Source: Trichostrongylus colubriformis (taxonomy: Eukaryota; Nematoda; Chromadorea; Rhabditida; Trichostrongylidae). From it: a stretch of 64,000 nucleotides of DNA. Location of the stretch: contig OZ022256.1 of NCBI GenBank assembly GCA_963978905.1, positions 21,825,743 to 21,889,742 of the forward strand, written 5' to 3'. This document shows, piece by piece, positions 45,409 through 57,889 of the stretch. Under the pieces are notes generated by a model. That model saw only the letters and a list, made by a program, of their open reading frames with translations. It was not told where the DNA came from and did not search any database. A program made the translations under genes and the position numbers. How positions within the stretch are numbered: position 1 is the first letter of the stretch; every line of letters starts with the position of its first letter.

Positions 45409-45467
45409 GGTGGAACTTTTTACTGGCGGCCTGACGTTTCGACCAGATCGTCTTCCTCAATGTTCCA
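45409..45467 (-). other. Self-complementary motif with hammerhead-like core, copy 3
   Basis: On the minus strand: TTGAGGAAGACGATCTGGTC followed by GAAACGTCAGGCC, enclosed by partly complementary GAAC and GTTCCACC. Related copies are at 264-345 and 30792-30859 on the + strand. The order CTGANGA, short stem (GAC/GTC), GAAAC resembles a hammerhead ribozyme core, but the first block is imperfect in every copy and the stems were not all found. Treat as a repeat family with a possible ribozyme ancestor. Confidence 0.4.
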
Positions 45468-45495
45468 GTCCATCATCGCGAAAGCGGAACGCTGT

Positions 45496-45535
45496 CACTC
45501 CGTGTCAGCTATTGTCAGTGGACTGACACGGAGTG
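45496..45535. repeat. Perfect 13-base hairpin
   Basis: CACTCCGTGTCAG (45496-45508) and its complement (45523-45535) enclose a 14-base loop, next to the motif at 45409-45467. Function unknown. Confidence 0.9.
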
Positions 45536-45609
45536 GAAGGGGCCTGATGTCTGGAATGGTAATGCTCACGTAAATTCACGAAAAGCCATACTGTCGTCGT
45601 GAGAAACAG

Positions 45610-46690
45610 AAGCGCTTCCGTGCAGGGTCAAGCCTCCGTTGAGGAATCCTCAACAGGGGGTCGTATTTGGTCCGCTAGGAGGGGGGGTCGTAATTGTTGA
45701 GGTAGGCAGTGATCAGCAGAATTTCTCAGGCTTAGGGTTTAAAGTGTAAGGGGAGAAGTGATTAAATTGACTGAATGGGTTTGAACACAAAACTAGTTTA
45801 ACTTAATGACCATGGAAACCTCATGCATGGCGCAATCCACAACGAAACCGGCCAGTACCAATAACTCTTTCGTTGGTCCGCTGACACCGAAGCTACGTAC
45901 AGAGACACCTCCGGAATTCACCGATAAGCCGTGGAAAGCGATATCTATCAGCGGGTACCACCGTGGATGGACACTCCAGAAACAATGGGATTAAAGCGGA
46001 AAATTAGCTGATATGGACTTCTTCCATACCTTACTGCGATCGCAAGTACGTAATCTAGTGTTGGCGGCCACTATGCGGACCGGAAAAACGTTTGTATTCA
46101 TTGAGAATGTGGATGAAATCCTCATGCATGGCGCATCCCACAGAGAAGCTGACCGACGCTTCTCGCCTCTCCACTAGGCCTCCGAGAGCGAAGGATGCAT
46201 ACTGGAAAAGTTTTAGTAACAATGAATCGATTTTTGGGAAGATTCGTGGAAAGAGGACTCGCAAATCCGGCGAAAAAAAGCCTTCCTCATCACCCTTCCC
46301 TCACAATAGCTTTCTTCGTTTTGAAGATATGGTATAGCTCAGGTAGTCATTTGAAAGCGACAACCTAGTAGACCCTGCTTCGCCATAACGAACTCATATG
46401 GTTAAGTTTGAAGGAAGTTATGGCCATTTCCGTGAAACACTTCGAAATTTTGCTCATCGAATCCTCATCAAAGAACCCATATCGAGAACTAAGCAACCAT
46501 TGGAGCAAGCAATTGGCCAATAGATAGGTCTAAGGGAATTATCAGGAAAACAGTTCACAGCTGTTTGAAAGATGGGCTCTAGGTAAAGTTCAGAGCATTT
46601 CAAGAATGTCGGGATTTAGTATGGGGAAGATAACGAGCTCCATCGTGATCGCCGCGTCGCACGTCGCCTGATCGCAAATTGTAGTTGGTC
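45610..46690 (+). repeat. Dispersed repeat family DR1, copy 2
   Basis: Collinear with 13860-15000 over its whole length. It starts with CAGGGTCAAGCCTCCGTTGA followed by GGAATCCTCAACAGGGGG, shares ACCTCATGCATGGCGC and CCGGAATTCACCGATAAG, and ends near GTATGGGGAAGATAACGAG. Coding frames are not conserved between copies. Confidence 0.75.
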
Positions 46691-49600
46691 CCACTCATTA
46701 AGCTGCGTGCTGAGGCAGGGCACGTTTGATCATGAAGCGATAGTTGCATATTTATGATTGTAGCTCAGCGTAATGTCTTTATTCGGGACACTGGATCAAA
46801 CATGTATTCTTAAAGAATATATTCCGCGTATTTTACCGTTTCAACTGATATTCAGTGTTTGATACTGACTGTTAATTTTTTTTGTTTTTTCTCGTGTCAA
46901 GTCCTAGCACCCTTTTAAGAACTGCGATGTTCCCACTGTATTAGTGGATGAAGGTTCCATTGATTCTGAAGATTCCACGGGGGCGGTACGTTTTCGTGCA
47001 TTTTTTCCATTGCCCAATCACGATTAAAGCTAGTCAGATTTTACCATGTTGTGGTGTGTGGCAGTTAGAGTCGCTGGATGCTCTGTGGCTCATATTTACT
47101 GTGTCAAAAGCGTCAGCATTTAATAAAATGCTGTGTCACCATTTTGCTTCGAAATGACGGTGCGCTCTCCTGCATTCTTCTGTGACCGATTATACTGATA
47201 TAGAACTTCATACGTAGCATGAAATTGAAACTCATTTCAATCCCTCAGTGGTATAAAAAAAAACTATTATCAATTGCTACACTAAGAAGTTTCTTGTCTC
47301 TAGTGAAGTTCCCACCTTTCCCGTCTTACACCAATCGCAAACTTCGCACCGCACAAAGCCACATGGCTATTTCCTTGTTCGAAGCTAGTTTTCGGTAACT
47401 TCTTTGAGACTTTATGTGTACGTTCGACCGTGCTATGTATGCCGCCCCGCCCACAAACATAAGCGGGTGTTGTGATCGAAGGGTCGCGCGTCACGCAAGT
47501 TGTGAGGTGTGAAGCCGCTAAATCGTGGCGGTTGCATCGCCGGGTATGAACGCTATCTCTCGCTTTTCGCTTATTTTTGCTCGCGCAGACATTATTTCAG
47601 ACGTAAAAGACGCAAAAGACAATAACAGACGTAAAAGAGGGGGGGTCGTATTGAGACCCCCTTTTGGGGGGGGGGGTCGTATTTTTTGGAAATTTTCCTC
47701 ATCTGGACGCTTGACCCTGCTTCCGTGTCAGTACATGGTCTCCACTCTTACATACCGAATGCATGGTTGTTAAAATTAAAATCCAACTATTGGTTCTGAC
47801 TGACCCGGATAGATATAATATGCTCGGGCAGGTGAGGCAAATTGAAGCGATTTTCACTAACATGGCATAGAAAATGCGGTTCCAGGCGAGACTCTCAAAC
47901 AAAATGATGTGAACGAGCGACAGTTCACTCAAGATATCAAAGGAAAGCCTTATGATCATCCCTCTTCGAAATTACGCAGTCGTAGTAACCAAAGGAATTA
48001 TTTTGGGTGGTTTTCACACCCGAATTTGGTTTTGTAATCTTCGGTCACTCGCGCGTTACTTACGGTTACAGTTATTTCTTAAAGATATCCTCATCAAGTG
48101 CTGAGAACAGTACGAGAGTGGGAAGAGGCACATTTTCAATTAAAATGCGTTCAAAACGCCATTTTGATCAAAAGCTAAGCAGCTTATAATCAATACATTC
48201 ATTGTAGCTTGATCATGATGAGCCACAATACCGCTTACAGATTTTGATCAGCAGACACCTCGCATCTGATTTATCACCCGCAAACCGTCGCACGTCATAA
48301 CTTCGCCCAAAATGGATAAAATGGGGAAAAAATGAAAGCATTTGATGTGCTCCGATGCAACGGCTTCAGCGGTGTGTAAAATGCCAAATTCTGAGGAGTA
48401 GGTCGCTAGCTTCTCGAAAGCTTATTTTCTAGTCTATTATCTTGAAGTTGGAGCACACTTTTCACCTTTTCACGACATTTTCAAAAGCTCTGAAGCCCAT
48501 TTCGTCACAAATGAGCTGGTGATGAAAGAAATTGCTCACTCTTCACGTGCGGCCAACGTTGATGGCTTTTTGAAAACAATCTTTTATCAAGGCGTTCTAG
48601 TGGGTTTTTGAGTAACGGTCACATGTGCAACGCAACCTCCAGAGAACTGATAGTCCATGAGTTGGAATGTCAATGCAGCTAATAGTTTCTTTCTTACTGA
48701 GTTCTGGACATCTTATCTTCAGCTTTCGTACCCCTTATTGGAAGTCAACTTTATGTAAAGATTGATTCCTCGAATTATGATGGGTTCAAATTGCACTCTA
48801 TGACTCTCATCGGTTTCCTACATGTCCTTTCATCCAAATGTAATAACAGGTAATTTTATGGCAGCATTATGGCCTTACCAAACTTCCATCAATTGCGACA
48901 CATTCCTCAGTAAACATCGCTGAGATAACTTGAGTGTCCTTTTTTATCAATATTTGCCTTTCATAACAAATTACTAAATCAGAGCTCAAATTGAAGTATT
49001 CGAAGCATGCTGTCATCATTTTGATCGAAAGTCGCACTTTGTCGAGTATTTCCAGAAAATCTAATCATCTCAGAATGCAGTACCCCAGCATAAACCGATA
49101 GCCACTCCACTCATTTTCTTCTTTTTCAGGTTTTACATGAGGGCGTACCGGCATACTGTTTCGAAGAGAATTTCAGTGTTCCTCCCTTCTTGTTCTACTC
49201 ACGATCCCTTACTAGGCTGTGAGGCCACAGCATGGGGTCGAGGGCATAATTGGGCAGATGTTGGTGGTAGCGCAAAAGGTACACGCCCGAATTTCCAGCG
49301 GTAACATTCAAGATTAGCGACCGCCATGCTCCTTCCATCGGCCCACGAGCACGTTAGTCTTCATTATGTTATATGCATATTTCAGAGCTTTGAGCGATAG
49401 TACATATTTGATATTCATATTACCACTACCTGTATTTTTCAATCATAGGTCAACGTGAAACGGTGTGGATACCTCTACCTTTGAGGGCGCCGAAGGTCCC
49501 TACACTGCTCAGAAATCAACATCCAAACAACATCTCCTCCTAGTCGTTTAACAGGGAACTTCCGCAGCTACCTCAAGCGGTTTTACGGGTGACCTCCAGT

Positions 49601-50081
49601 TCAAGCTGTGATCTGTTTACAACTTTCCGTGAAGGTGCGAAGCACAGACCAAATTCACCAGCCTGCCTTCAGCAGCATGCCCAAAGACAATGTCAGCACA
49701 CATTTATTCTTGTGTTATAATGTGTGCACTTGTACCATACACAAAGCGAGTGCGGACTTGTACGTTCTTCAGCAAAAGGTCATTGTAGAGCACCGGATAG
49801 TCGGTCATAGAAAAACTACCCATCTCCTCGACCATCGGCAACCACAGTCTTCCCCATTCACCAGAGTTAACGTCTCGGTGTTGCCTAAAACTTCATCCTA
49901 TCGGAAAATGACACATTACAACTCGAAGATGCTTAAAACGCAATCTTCTCTAGGTCACTCTTGTCCGCTTGTGAGCACTCATTCTATTATTTTATTTTAA
50001 TAGAGATCATAACGCAACGAAACAGTGTCAACCAAAAGAGCTTGACCAAATAAACAGTTCTGAGTCAAGATTGAAATTTGA
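46691..50081. other. Unassigned region between DR1 and the second RTE
   Basis: About 3.4 kb without a recognisable gene. 47,640-47,717 is a fragment related to DR2 (GGGGGGTCGTATTTTTTGG, TCTGGACGCTTGACCCTG). The frame at 49,608-50,000 (130 codons) matches no family I know, and I see no splice structure supporting it. Confidence 0.4.
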
Positions 50082-52590
50082 CGAGGGGTCTCTCTCGCTA
50101 GAGGGTCTGGAGCAGTTAGGTGGCAAGGCTACGTGGCGCGACTCCAGTGGCGGATAGAGGGCTAATTGCGAACCAAAAGGATTCATGTACTTGCTCTGAG
50201 ACGTAGGTGGATTCTGAAGATGGATTTCTTTTTTTTTCGATTTTTTCGACAGCCTTGGGTAGAACCACTCAGGAGAGGCTGCTAGTATGTCAGGGCTACA
50301 ACAGGCTGTCTCAATTAGGAAGGACTACGATGGCGATTGAACTTTCAACGCACGGACACTTGCATCGGAAGCGAGGATCAGGCACGACGTCGTCGGACTA
50401 ACTGAGACGGGAAGGCACCACTCGCCACAAGCCGTTTACGAGACTGGAGAAGAATTCTCCTTGGAACATGCCACAGGATAAGCATTGACGGTATGGGCGT
50501 TATTGTCAACGCGCACTTTGCCATGAAAATCGATTCGTGCGACAATATGACAACCCGATTCGGACGTTTGCGATTGAAAAGATGTGGTTCAATTCTGAGT
50601 TTTTTCCAGAAGCTCTGTCATCTACGATGGACTTGGGAGTCGTCCGGTGGTGACATCGCTGTCGATCCCTAGTTCTATACCCAATCAGACAATCGACTCC
50701 TCAGTGCAAGAAGCCTCTTTTCGATACGTGGAGAAAGCCGCGAAAAAATTTAAGAAGCGAAGTCCCAAAACAGCCATCAACTGAAACCACTTCTCTCGCC
50801 TGTGTGTGGGAGGGTTCCGTCATCGAAAATATCGACGACGAAAAAAAGTGGCTTGATTAACATCTCCATAACTGTGCCAGGAGAGCAGAGAGTTTGGATA
50901 TCGTCAAGAGGCGACCCTCTTCGGAAATTCTCTAGCTGATGCGGAGTCGCTCGAGATGCGGAGAAATGAAGTGAGGCGATAATAGAAGAACTCAGGGAGA
51001 GGAGAACAGCAGTGCTGGCTGAGGTTGGGAGGAGCATCCGCAATGCCCGCGAAAATTCGCCAATCATGGAACCGAAATGACCGGTCTCCGTCGTCCGGAC
51101 GGCACAGTTACTGTTTCCCAAAGGGCAATGGAGAAGGTCATCTACGACTATGTCAAGTGCTTAGGAGCAATCTGAAGCAGGATGGATATGTCGTTCCTTC
51201 AGTTCTCCTTTGCAAAGCCGACATGTCATTTCTTCGGTAAGGGATGCTACAGCACTCGTATCTAACAGGATGAAACCGGTACACCTAGAGAGTCTATCTC
51301 CATTTATTGTCGAAATTTTGCCCCGACTCTTCATACGCTACCTGACGGAGTGCAAGGCACCCACCTCGTGGCATCAGCAGGAATATGTCACTGTATAAGA
51401 GGGGAGATCCACACGACAATGGCAGTACCGTCCATTTGCCTTCTGTTTGTAGTCCACAAACTCTTCATTCAACCATCTTGATTGGGATTGGTAGAGCCTT
51501 AGGCGAAAGACAGCCATACGAGCGAGCAGGGTTTGGAATCGGAAGGCATGGAAGTTAAGGTTGATGGCCGACATCCACATCATCTCCAACTCGCTCGCGA
51601 CATCGTGCTTACAACACCGACAATCCAGCAAGAAGCGCATGCTAGCCGCTTTCGATTGCGAGTGTGGAGAAATCGGTTTGCAGCTGAACCTAACGAAGAC
51701 GATGTTCGTGAGGAACGGATCATGCAGCTGGAGCAAGAAGAGATATTCCCTCCCGATGAGCCTGATGCCCTTTCAGGCTCAAAGGAAAGCAATATCACTG
51801 AATGCTCCAGCTATATGTACGTAGGTCGGGAAGTAAACATGATGAGTGACTTAGCACCAAAGGTTCACCTGTCACCTGTCACCTGTCGTCCCGTTGTTCA
51901 TCGAGAGCCTCGAGCGGGCGCCAGCAACGTCTCCATTCGTCCCTGTCGCGAGCCAAAGCAGTCCTATGAACGTTTCTGGCTCCAGGGACACGCAGCGTCT
52001 CGTTCTTAGAGCACCAAAGGTTAGCAGAAGGAAAAGAGCGGCTCGCGAGCTCTCAAGACTATCGAGAGAGTAGTGAAAAAACGAGCATTCGGCTCTGCAC
52101 CCATCACTTCAACTCTGCTTTCCTTACTGCCTTACATATACTTCGGAGAATTCGAATCTGCCTAACAAGGAGGAGCATGCGGTCACGGTCATCGTCATTC
52201 AACGCGCTAGCGAAAGAACGATGCTCTGAGTATTCCGCTACACGCAAGTGCAGGTAATTCGGAGTGCCGAACTCAGTGGACGATTAAAGATCAGGGGCAT
52301 TGCCATACTTGCCAAATCGAAGATGGGCCGGACACGTCGTGCGGTATGACCGTCAGTCCAGAGCGATTGCCTACTGGGCCCCTCGCGACGTAAAACTATC
52401 TCCTGATTGACGTCCGGCTCGATGGTCAGACTTTTTAACGGGAGCTCCGCACGAAAAGATTGGGTTGTTAAGGGCCCTGTGGCTAGAATGGTTCTTCTCT
52501 GTGACTCGTAACAGAGACGAATGGAGACATTGCTGGCGTCCGCTCCAGACTCGGTGTGCAATGGGATGACAGATGAAAAAGGTGATCTTC
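50082..52590 (+). mobile_element. Decayed RTE retrotransposon, second copy of the 36-kb family
   Basis: Collinear with the RTE element at 35664-44790 from its first base (CGAGGGGTCTCTCTCGC) to its 3' tail near 52,580. It has internal deletions: endonuclease sequence equivalent to about 36,510-36,780 is missing near 50,605, and RT sequence equivalent to about 37,850-38,190 is missing near 51,535. Stops and frameshifts are frequent. A separate 144-base RTE fragment has inserted at 51866-52009. No usable ORF remains. Confidence 0.9.
51866..52009 (-). mobile_element. 5'-truncated RTE insertion with 13-base target duplication
   Basis: Reverse complement of the RTE 3' end (about 44,647-44,775), inserted into the older RTE copy. 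Flanked by the perfect direct repeat AGCACCAAAGGTT (51853-51865 and 52010-52022). Its 3' end (left side) is a tandem tail, (CAGGTGA)n on the element strand, three units. The element end matches the copy at 44 kb closely, so it is much younger than its host. Confidence 0.95.
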
Positions 52591-54099
52591 AGGATAATGA
52601 ACAGCTGTGTAGAATTAAGCAACCCAGTTTATGGACCATTAGCTACATGAGCAATAGTTCTTCGGAGGATAATTTTATCTTCAGGCAATTTAATAGCCAT
52701 GTACATTAAACATCAATGGCGTACGTTGGGCAAAGCTAGCACACTGAAGCACACTACCTAATCATTGAATGTTAGCGACTAGACCAGACCGTGAGTTGCG
52801 TTCCTGTACCTTTTTGTAAGGTCCGTCCAATCTAACATTGCAAACTTCGAATAAATGATCAAAAACTTTAACAAATTACCTCACTACACCTTCTTCAGCA
52901 TTCAAACGATGTAGAATGTAGTCATCAAAGAACTGGTGCACGTGATGTACGCTCATTACTAGAACCTTCAATAATATCATAAAGTGCTTCCCCAGTAAGT
53001 GAAAGAAGTCATCTTCCAATAATGGTAAGTAGGTCTTTCAACGGAGCTTTCAAATTTCTTATCCACATTCTTTAGCAACGGGCTTAGACTCATGTAGGAG
53101 ACGTGATCACAAAAAGGACAAAAGAGCTGTTGCGTACCATATACATAGCTTTCCGATTATTCGAGCAGGTACGTCGCTACAAAGAAGAAAATTGTAAGTT
53201 ACTAGCCTTTTTTGGGTCAACGATGCATTTTGCTCTATGTCCGATGGGGCCAACATGGGAAGTGTTGTGGTAGCGCATTGTCGGCATCCATTTACTCACC
53301 TTGAAAGTATATGTTGATCAATGAGGATTATATGTGAATTTTCTGTGCAATGTGACCACCTGTTCATCGCCTTCGTATCGCACAGGATGTGATTCGTTTT
53401 TGAGAACCCATTGTTGACGAAATTGTATACCCTCAATTTTTGGATTAGTGATATTCCTGTAAAATTTTTTAAGATAATTATCCATGTGTGTCTGGAAAAG
53501 TACTGCACTCAGTTATAAAGAAGTTATCCTTTGAACAAGGGTGACACAATATCCTCGTCGATTGATTTTTATTGAAAATCATGTGGAGGAATAACTTTTG
53601 GGCGCTACAGGATTCAAAGCAAGTTTGTCGTAGCTCTGTCAAAAGCAAAACGACTGCAAACTAGAAGGTGACGAACTTCAAGTAATTTTTGATGGTTCCG
53701 TTGTACTCTGTCATGATCAGTCGTTCATCGAGGTCAACAAACGCTATCCATCTTGAGTGATGACGAGCCCGAAGAAGGCAATCCTAGAAACGGTAAATAA
53801 ACATCACTGAAGTGGGAAGCCTGCGGGAAAACCATGAGGGTAGTCTGCTGTTAGGAATGAATCGAGCGGATATAGGAAATTTAGACAACCAGATATCTTG
53901 AGATACAGTGGCGTTCAAGAATGTATGCGGTTTTGGATATTTGGCCATAACTCTAGTCGACGTTTATATATCTCATCCTTTTTTGAATGCAGCGATTACT
54001 CGATGTAACACAGTATTTAATCAAAATGGATGCAGGTTGGAGGTTGGAAGTTCTTCTGGTAATTAATAATGAAAATTACCAAATTTTTCAAATTTTTCA
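52591..54099. other. Unassigned region
   Basis: No gene recognised. Around 53,909 ACAGTGGCGTTCAAGAATG looks like a Tc1-type terminal sequence, but I did not find its partner. Confidence 0.35.
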
Positions 54100-54560
54100 T
54101 TTAGCCACTTCTTCTTCTCCCTAGCGATAGTCCTGTGCCGAGTATGCTGTCCTTGTCATACGTCGCTATTTGTTCCTATCCAAGGCATCCTCCGCCGCAG
54201 CCTTCACTTCGATGAGGCTATTCTTGATGACATCATCAAACTCTTCTTTGGAGCCCATGTGGTCGCTTTCCTTGTGCTTCAAACTCCAGCGCTTTTCTTG
54301 TGAGGAGAGCTCCAGATCTTCTTAGCGACGTGTTCATACCACCGCAGGCCTTGATCGCTGAAGTTCGGCTAGGCGGCAGTCGTCTGCACGCTTGTTCTCA
54401 CAACTTCGTTTCTGACCTTGTCCAGTCGCATGTTCAGAATGACGCCCTCATTTCAGCTGCGTATGGCTGCCTTTCAAGTATCGCTGTAGGGGTTCTCGTG
54501 CAGCATTGAGAGCCTCACCACCGCTCGGTATACCTTTTTCATGAACTTGAGCTTTCTTAG
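54100..54560 (-). mobile_element. RTE-1-like retrotransposon relic, C-terminal part
   Basis: On the minus strand shifting frames read VYRAVVRLSMLHENPYSDT, RLDKVRNEVVRTSVQTT, GLRWYEHVAKK and, after a frameshift, LEFEAQGKRPHGLQRRV. This is the order RAVVRPAMLYG, KVRNE, LRWYGHVxRR, GKRPxGxPKxRW seen at the C-terminus of RTE-1-like proteins. It is strongly decayed and belongs to a different family from the 36-kb element. Confidence 0.75.
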
Positions 54561-54883
54561 GCATCATCGATCATGACGAAATCCAGTGCACTCCCTCGAT
54601 TTCACCCATGCCGCGAGCATCTGATACCTCCTGCCTGCATAGTGCCGTCTTACACCTTTTCGATGGTGCTATCGTGACAGTGCGTTATTGCTTGTGAGCC
54701 TCCTTCGGAGCTCTTCTCTTGAAATCCCATCAAGGTACTCCTCTCAGTCAGTCCTTTTTACCTCGTCAGGCTTCCTTAGCATGACAATTTCTGTTAGTTA
54801 TGATCTTTGTCACATTGATATCCCGTGGGACCCGTTGATGACCTTAGGCCACACTGAAGACAAACGTTTTTGAGGTGTGTGAA

Positions 54884-55090
54884 ATTGGAACAGAAAATTC
54901 GCTTTGCGGCGTTCGGTGTGCGATACGATGGTGCGAGTTATGCGTAGCGATCTGAAGCGATGACAGTGAACCTCATCATAGAGGAGTAGTCGCTTCGTAA
55001 TCGGACCCAGCTAATACGGTGCTCCTACCTCGCACCACCGCATCGCACGCTAAACGCGGGCACGCGTGTCTGCCGTAATGGTTGCGTTGT
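54884..55090. mobile_element. MITE family M1, diverged copy
   Basis: Shares with the MITE at 59882-60110 the blocks GAACAGAAAATTCGCTTTGC, GATGGTGCGAGTTATGCG and CTCGCACCACCGCATCGC. Ends are diverged and the target duplication is not recognisable. It interrupts the RTE-1-like relic. Confidence 0.7.
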
Positions 55091-55129
55091 CAAGGATCAT
55101 TACAACTTTTATAGGCGGCAAGGTCTTTC

Positions 55130-55690
55130 TCGGCTTTGCGTATTTTCTAGCGTAAATTAATGTTTCCTTCTTCTATTTCATCACTGCTATACTCCTTCAC
55201 TACAGAGCTACGCCGATTGACTTCCTCTGAAGCCACCTGAAGTTTCTCCTGGTGTTTTCTTCGCGCATCGTAGGATGACCTATGCGGACCTATCCCACGT
55301 CTTTAGAACCCGCCCGGAATGACCTGGGCTCCCGGCCTCCATAGGTGAGTCTTTTCCATACTGTGTAGCTAGCTTCCACCATCGCATCCACTCTCATTCC
55401 TTGTCTCCCTTTTCTCGCGAAGCTCTATAGCAATGTTCGCTAGGAGGAGCCTGTTCAGCGTTCAGTTCCTCACCAGACAGTACCTTGTTGCCTTCCACAC
55501 CTTCGAGGAGCGTCCTCTCATTAGCACATAGTCTCTTTCCGTCTGTCGTCCCCAGTGTTGAGCGATACCATCTAAGTTTTCGCTTTTACGAAGAACGCAC
55601 CACAGATGGCCAACGAGTGCCGCGGTCAAGTCAAGCAGCCTTTTCTTTCAGTATTCCTCGTCCTGAACATACTCCTGCATGCACGCACCC
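55130..55690 (-). mobile_element. RTE-1-like relic, middle part
   Basis: Minus-strand frames read KVLSGEELNAEQAPP and, in another frame, VEASYTVWKRLTYGGREPR, compatible with the region between endonuclease and reverse transcriptase of RTE-1-like elements. Position and orientation fit the fragments at 54100-54560 and 57890-58230. Decayed, assignment moderate. Confidence 0.5.
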
Positions 55691-56010
55691 AGGGTCAAGC
55701 GTGACGTTGAGGAAACTATTCAAAAAACACAACTCCCCCCCCCCCCCACAAGAAAGGGCCTCCATACCAACCCCCCCCCCCACTTTCTTCCGGTTCCGCT
55801 ATTTCTGTAGTTTCCACCCAGTTGATGCGAATCATCAAGAAAATTAAGAGCCTACGGCCAAAGAAAAATAATTGAACCCAAACTCCCGACAAAATAAGAG
55901 ACATAAAACCTAACAAAGCTTAGTACTTAAATTTCGGAACAAAAGCGTCTAAAAAAATAAGGAGTTAACAAAATTCAGTACTTATATTCCGGAAAGGAAG
56001 CGTCGCCAGC
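55690..56010 (-). repeat. Dispersed repeat family DR2, copy 2 (inverted)
   Basis: Reverse complement of 16010-16267 with two long C runs (55,734-55,748 and about 55,772-55,782) that correspond to G-rich text in the other copies. Begins CAGGGTCAAGCGTGACGTTG. Confidence 0.75.
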
Positions 56011-56149
56011 CATTAGTAAAGTGCTCATCCTTTGACGACAAAAGAGAAGGTTTGAAAGTCGTGCAAGCCATGCGGGAGAGATGAAGGATGAAAAAAATAA
56101 GGTTGGAAAAGTCAGAAACTAAATAGAAGTCATGTAATGCGCTCTACTA

Positions 56150-56885
56150 CAATCGCCGCTTCGTTGCTGCGGTAGCGAAGCGACAATCACGATGAAGCGC
56201 TGTATCTTCCCTGTACTAAATTCGGGCATTTTTTGAATACTTGAAACTTTACTTGCACTCCAACTTTCCAAGTACGGAAAAACTGTTATCTCAACAACAT
56301 CCTCGAACCAGTCTATTTGCCGCTTGGTTCCCCTGATGGTTGTTAGTTTTCGATATGGGCATCCAGCCGAGGAAAGTTTTCCAAAATTCCGAAGAAAGCC
56401 AGTCGAGAAAATTTTCCGTCGCGATCATCCATTAAATCATTGAAAAATAGTCCGTTGTGTTTCTAATTCCTCCAGTACACATCCTTTGCTCTTGGCAGAT
56501 CAAAAAGAAGATGACTGGCCCCCGCTGGCCGCGCTGTGGGGTGTCATGAGGATTTCATTTACTTCTCAGTAATTACAAACGCTTTTACGGTCCGCAGAGT
56601 GGCTCGCCAGTACCGGCTTACGTTCCTGTAATCGTATTAAGGTATGAAAGACGCTCATCTCAGCTAACTTTGCTTTTCATCCCATTTTTTTGAGTATTTA
56701 TCCATGGTGTAACCCGTAGATAGACACCGTTTCCCACGGCTAATCGATGAATTCGGGAGTCTCTCTGTACGTGGTTTCGGTGCCAACGACCATCGAAAGG
56801 GCTATTGGCGTTGACTGGCTTCGTTGTGAGTCGCGTCATGCATGAGATCAGGTAAAAGAAAGCACTATTACCGTGGTCATCTTGG
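56150..56885 (-). repeat. Dispersed repeat family DR1, copy 3 (inverted)
   Basis: On the minus strand it carries the DR1 landmarks CCTGATCTCATGCATGACGC, CACAACGAAGCCAGTCAACG, GAATTCATCGATTAGCC and AGGGAAGATACAGCGC in the DR1 order. The first 250 bases of DR1 are missing. Confidence 0.75.
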
Positions 56886-57889
56886 TGTTGTGCATTGTGA
56901 ATTAGGTATGTAGTCTCCACCGCGCACCACAGTACAGGGGGTACAAAAAAAGTAATTTTGCCTACGGTTCACATCCGCCAAGTATACAAAACATAGGGAG
57001 AGATGGAAGTGTTGGAGCAAAATATTCCCGAAATGTTACTCTAGGAACAGGAACAAGCTATTGCTCACTATGTTCACCTTCATAAAATATGAAGCCTCCA
57101 GTCGGGCTTTAGTGCACATACGGTGTCAAGGTCCGCTTGAAACAGCGAAAACAGGTTCCGTGGTAGGTTGCTTGTGGGAAGCTTCCGAAGGTTGGCCTTT
57201 CGCTTCATGGTAGTCACAGAGCCCTTGCTGCTTGGACAACGCTGCGATGACCCGAAGTGTCATTTATCATGCCTCAATCCGCCTCTGAAGGGGTTTCAGT
57301 GGTGATGGCACGTTTTGGTTCTTGAAAACGAAGGATGTTGTTAGCCTGGAAAAACGGAATACATAAGAGCACCATCCAATATGGATCCCCTTAGGTACCA
57401 AGAGGACGTTAGCAAGGCTAGAACGAGAGTGACAAAATCTCGGATTTTGCCGTGTTGAGGTGACACATCATATTCACTCAGAATAATCTCCCGATCCTTT
57501 TCCTGCAGAAGGCTCTCATGGAGTTTAGTGATAGTATGAGATGTGCTCTTGAATTTGGAATGGGAACTACCTTGTCAGACTTTACTAGAGTTCGACTAAT
57601 GTGGGGTTGAAGATGGAAACAACTACTTTTTTGGCACCCCTATATAAGTTATGAGGGTCTCGCTGCAGAAGCTTGTTTGCAGCCCACAATTCCAAGAGGA
57701 CTGAGGGGATAACCTAGCTTTGACTCCGGCTACCTTTTGCGTTGTCCATGCGCCCTCCTCTCTACAATATCGTCTTAAGCACATATCTAAAAAACTTGTG
57801 CCTCAATCATTTTCTTTTTCTGGGGCGTCATTCCGTTAATCACTGTCCACCTCAACGATTAGGACACCCCCTTTAGCGGACCAAACGAC
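56886..57889. other. Unassigned region inside the RTE-1-like relic
   Basis: No recognisable coding or repeat structure apart from GTCGAGGATTTCGAC near its right edge, a copy of the dispersed palindromic core. Confidence 0.4.
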
